In this document: one piece after another, positions 61,405 to 64,000 of the stretch
Numbering within the stretch: the stretch's first letter is position 1
How the letters are laid out: every line of letters begins with the position of its first letter
Source of the DNA: CAVXHQ01 sp963761735
GTDB lineage: Bacteria > Pseudomonadota > Alphaproteobacteria > Rhodobacterales > Rhodobacteraceae
Assembly (NCBI GenBank): GCA_963761735.1
Contig: CAVXHQ010000005.1
Span: 372,001-436,000, forward strand
Reading direction: 5' to 3'
DNA length: 64,000 bases
The notes under the pieces: generated by a model
Database searches by the model: none
Told to the model about the DNA's origin: nothing
The model's input: the letters and a program-made list of their open reading frames with translations, nothing else
Program-made: the position numbers and the translations under genes

Positions 61405-62085
61405 TTACTCTACCGGCGGTGCTGCGAGGGGCGAGATCATGCGGTTGCCGCCGCCCGCGGGTTCTGTTCCCGCGACGGCGGCGACGCCGATCTGGCGGTC
61501 CTGAATGGGCAACAGCGCCTCTTCGATGCTGCCAAGAACGCAATTGCGCAACATCACCTCGAGCACGTTGGTGCCACGCGGCAATATCCGCTCGGCGCCC
61601 GCAATACGGCGAAAGGCAAGAACGCAATTCGTCGATCCGCCGCTGCGCCATTCAAGATAGAAATAGGTGCCCAGCGTGTCGCTGCCCCGGCGCAGGTTTT
61701 CGTCGGAAACGCGGGCGAAAGGCACCGGGACGCCCTCGGTGCGCGACATGAAATCGGCAAGCGAGAACCGTCCGGGATTGCGTCCGTCGGGGACCCGGGC
61801 GCGCAGCCACAGAAAATTGTCGCCCTCGATCGTGGTCTCGTTGACCAGCCCGATGATCTGTTCGGCCTCGGACCCGAGGCTGCGTTGTATCGCGACCATC
61901 GCGCCCTGCGGGGCCGCCCATCCATGATCGAGGCGTTGTCGCGCAAACTGCTGCGACATCTGCAACGCCTCGACGTTGAGATTGCCGGGAAATGGCGACA
62001 CCACGCAGGATGCCAGCAACGGCACAATCGCCAGCGCCGCGAGACGCAGTGCGGCCCGCTTCGTCAGTATTTTCGGAAGTTTCAT
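61405..62085 (-). CDS. bcsN: Cellulose biosynthesis lipoprotein BcsN
   Basis: A 226-residue protein with a lipobox LLASC (Cys27) and a body matching alphaproteobacterial BcsN. Typical segments are LNVEALQMSQQFARQRLDHGWA, GLVNETTIEGDNFLWLRARVP and NCVLAFRRIAGAERILPRG. Two later Cys (NCVLA, RNCVLG) may form a disulfide. It is the first gene of the operon, 34 bases before bcsA. BcsN defines one subtype of cellulose synthase operon; its exact role is not known. Confidence 0.82.
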   Translation of the reverse strand: MKLPKILTKRAALRLAALAIVPLLASCVVSPFPGNLNVEALQMSQQFARQRLDHGWAAPQGAMVAIQRSLGSEAEQIIGLVNETTIEGDNFLWLRARVPDGRNPGRFSLADFMSRTEGVPVPFARVSDENLRRGSDTLGTYFYLEWRSGGSTNCVLAFRRIAGAERILPRGTNVLEVMLRNCVLGSIEEALLPIQDRQIGVAAVAGTEPAGGGNRMISPLAAPPVE

Positions 62086-63179
62086 TACCGTGTCGTCCTC
62101 ATGCCCTGCTCGTCTTTTTTTCTTTTCACTACATTAGGTCAAAGACGACGTCCAACCCATCAGAAATTTTTTTTGCGAGTGTAGCGGCAGGAATACGATC
62201 CGTGACGAAGGATCGGGCTTATGGCGGCGGGTTACCGCGTCGATATCCGGCGCGCATCAGCGATAAAAATGCATCGCCGCCGCGGAGGATCTGGAACCCG
62301 GGCGAGAAAGCCGTATGTCGCGCGCCGTGCCGCGGGAAATCGCGGTCACGCGCAATTCCGGCATTCTACGATTGCCGGAACACGATAGATACGTCTGTGC
62401 GACCGAGCCCAAGCCGAAGCGTACAGATGTATTTCCCGGTGTCGGAAGGCGACCGTCGCAATCAACGGCGGGATCGCTCGCGAAACAGACGGCGCCTGCG
62501 TAGTTTGCGATAACGGTCGCTGTGCGGTCAATCACGGTATTGAAGGGCGAAAGGGGGTAAAAACGGCCTTGTTGCATTAATTTTGTGGGGCTGGGTTCTT
62601 GCAGATCCGGTGTGGTGGTCGGGCGGCAAAAGGTGCCGCAAAGTGCCGCCCCGTCGGATCACCAATTTGCGGTCCTCAGCGGGCCGTCCGGTGGGCGGGG
62701 CGCGCTGCCGGTATGGAGCGATGCCGAGATGACTGGAGGTATTGCGTCATCCGGTCGGCCGGGCGTCACGACTTGCGACCGATGCCGCAAAGAAGAACAC
62801 GATCTGCGTCACGCGGGTATTGGACGTCAGCAAGCGGGTGGCGCCCGGCGACCGGCATCGACAGGGGCCACAAAGCATGGCTTTCACCCGTCGCGCGTCG
62901 CAACCGCGATTATCCGATCGTGAGCCCCGAGCCTCGATCCAAGTAATGAACCCGCTCGGCCGATCCGCGCGACACCGCGGACCCTACTCATCTTGCGAAT
63001 TGCACACATGATTTACAAAGTCAGATACAACTTGTAAGACACTCTTACTGGTTGACACTTTGGCTCCGTAGATATGCATCGGTGAAAGATGGCGGGATAC
63101 CGGTGGCGACGGACCGGTTGCCAGATCGTTCTGTAGCGACCGACCGGGGTGAAGCCTGGCGACGAGCAACGATCCGAGG
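62086..63179. other. Intergenic stretch without a recognised gene
   Basis: About 1.1 kb. The part next to bcsN (62086-62200) is AT-rich with T and A runs and should hold the operon promoter. Near 62565, GGCCTTGTTGCATTAATTTTG resembles the tip of IS5/IS903-like elements, but no transposase or second tip was found. The following GC-rich part is open in several frames but shows no motif, good start or known family. 63000-63100 is again AT-richer and leads to the GntR gene. Confidence 0.5.
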
Positions 63180-63956
63180 GTGCCATTCATCACCGCCGAC
63201 GATGCGATTTTAGGGCATATTTACAGTGAGGCAGGCGAACTCTTGAGTAATTTTCAACAGTTGGAGCGCGCGACGCTCTCCGAGCAGATAAGCCGGAATC
63301 TTTTGGAAATTATCGAGGGCGAAGGCCTGAAGCCCGGTGATGCGCTGCCATCCGAGACGGCGCTCGCCAAGAGTTTCAAGGTCAGCCGTCCTGTCATAAG
63401 GGAGGCGCTCGCGCAGCTGAAATCCCTGGGCCTCGTGCGGATAGCCAGCGGTCGACCGCCGGTCATCCGTGAGGTCGACAGCTCTCTGCCACGCGCATTC
63501 TTCCAGAGTTCGGTCAGCCTGCGCGGTACGGATGCGGATGAACTCTTTGAAGTGCGCCGATGCCTCGAGGTTGAAAGTGCAACTCTCGCCGCGCGTCGCG
63601 CCAGTGCGGCCGACATTGCGGACCTCCATGCAATTGCAACAGAGATGGCGGAAAGCCTGAAGTCCAATCGTCTGGAGCAATTTGTACGTCTCGATCTTCA
63701 TTTGCATCTGAGGATTTCAAGCGCCTCGGGAAACATGATCCTGCATCACCTGATCGAAGGCATAGAAGAGCCGGTAAGGGACAGTATTCGATTGGGTATC
63801 GCCAGCCGCCCGTCCAAACGGGAGCTCGAGGTGTTGAGCGGCGTGCACGAAGATATCGTTTCGGCCATCAGCGCGCATGACGAGGGTGCCGCAGCGGCGG
63901 CAATGGCGTCGCATTTCGACAAAGCGATCGCATCGATCAGGAAGGCGCAACAATGA
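63180..63956 (+). CDS. FadR/GntR-family transcriptional regulator
   Basis: A regulator of up to 258 residues from the GTG at 63180; a later start is possible, since the conserved part begins at ATLSEQISRNLLEIIEGEGL. The DNA-binding motif is ALPSETALAKSFKVSRPVIREALAQLKSLGLVRIASG, followed by an FCD domain with VRLDLHLHLRISSASGN and SGVHEDIVSAI. It overlaps the next gene by four bases. It is a third FadR-type regulator in this window, again next to metabolic genes. Confidence 0.87.
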   Translation: MPFITADDAILGHIYSEAGELLSNFQQLERATLSEQISRNLLEIIEGEGLKPGDALPSETALAKSFKVSRPVIREALAQLKSLGLVRIASGRPPVIREVDSSLPRAFFQSSVSLRGTDADELFEVRRCLEVESATLAARRASAADIADLHAIATEMAESLKSNRLEQFVRLDLHLHLRISSASGNMILHHLIEGIEEPVRDSIRLGIASRPSKRELEVLSGVHEDIVSAISAHDEGAAAAAMASHFDKAIASIRKAQQ

Positions 63957-64000
63957 CCGGAGCCGGAATATTTGAAGACCAGCATGCGCTGATCACGGGT
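63953..64000 (+). CDS. Probable short-chain dehydrogenase, first 16 codons (cut by window)
   Basis: The ATG at 63953 overlaps the regulator stop (ATGA) and opens MTGAGIFEDQHALITG, cut at the window edge. The ALITG just before the edge is the usual beginning of the SDR cofactor loop (TGxxxGIG). Only this short piece is visible, so the family is tentative. Confidence 0.55.
   Translation, partial: MTGAGIFEDQHALITG

Noticed and set aside
62560..62590. A complete IS5/IS903-like element starting at GGCCTTGTTGCATTA
   Set aside because: Only one tip-like sequence is visible; there is no second tip and no transposase frame in the following kilobase.
1..64000. CRISPR array
   Set aside because: I looked for regularly spaced repeats of 20-40 bases with unique spacers and for cas genes and found none. 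The only close repeats are the twin hairpins at 30301 and the 33-bp duplication at 52071.

Overview
The window looks like chromosomal DNA of a Rhodobacteraceae (roseobacter-group) alphaproteobacterium. It is GC-rich throughout, has long one-strand operons joined by ATGA stop/start overlaps, carries TRAP and sugar ABC transporters, and its cellulose operon includes bcsN, a gene typical of alphaproteobacteria. All calls come from reading the sequence and from recalled family motifs; no database search was run.

Layout. (1) 1-594: the 3' end of a sensor histidine kinase gene, then tRNA-Arg(ACG). (2) 581-9642: an integrative element inserted in the 3' end of that tRNA. Its 16-bp direct repeats (581-596 and 9627-9642) are visible. 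It carries a P4-type tyrosine integrase, an AT-hook protein, an AlpA regulator, two very small proteins, a Toprim primase-like protein, a DUF3987/YfjI ATPase, a single-chain MmeI-like (Type IIL) restriction-modification enzyme and three uncharacterised proteins. From AlpA onward the genes are almost all overlapping, so this reads as one operon, resembling a satellite or defence island. (3) 9891-10700: a class D beta-lactamase gene. (4) 11061-20649: a graveyard of IS elements (IS21 remnant, IS5, IS481, IS3, IS256, IS110). One structurally intact IS21-family element (15579-18088) sits inside an IS256 element with a readable 6-bp target duplication. (5) 20650-25151: a LysR regulator divergent from a quinone/aromatic detoxification operon (WrbA-like, pirin, ring-cleaving dioxygenase, esterase). 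(6) 25189-25800: a DEDDh exonuclease. (7) 25894-33357: a sialic acid locus (nanK, nanE, siaM, siaQ, siaP, a GntR regulator, nanA, nanM) in which siaP, nanE and nanM are frameshifted. (8) 33518-34833: a flavin reductase and a decayed TRAP binding-protein gene. (9) 34911-50777: a large deoxy-sugar (L-fucose/L-rhamnose type) utilisation cluster. It has a mutarotase, two SDR dehydrogenases, an enolase-superfamily dehydratase and an FAH-family hydrolase, which together fit the non-phosphorylative pathway to pyruvate and lactate. It also has a sugar ABC transporter with two paralogous binding proteins and a FadR-type regulator. (10) 51321-54044: a CopG regulator, PHB-type esterase and C45 acyltransferase/peptidase operon. 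(11) 54182-62085: a cellulose operon, bcsN-bcsA-bcsB-bcsZ-TPR protein. (12) 63180-64000: a FadR/GntR regulator overlapping the start of a probable SDR gene.

A recurring feature is single frameshifts in otherwise good genes (siaP, nanE, one sugar-binding protein, the gene at 42929-44006, bcsA). nanM, with at least three shifts, and the DctP remnant are clearly decayed. The single-shift cases could be real loss or assembly indels, and this matters for any metabolic prediction made from this window.
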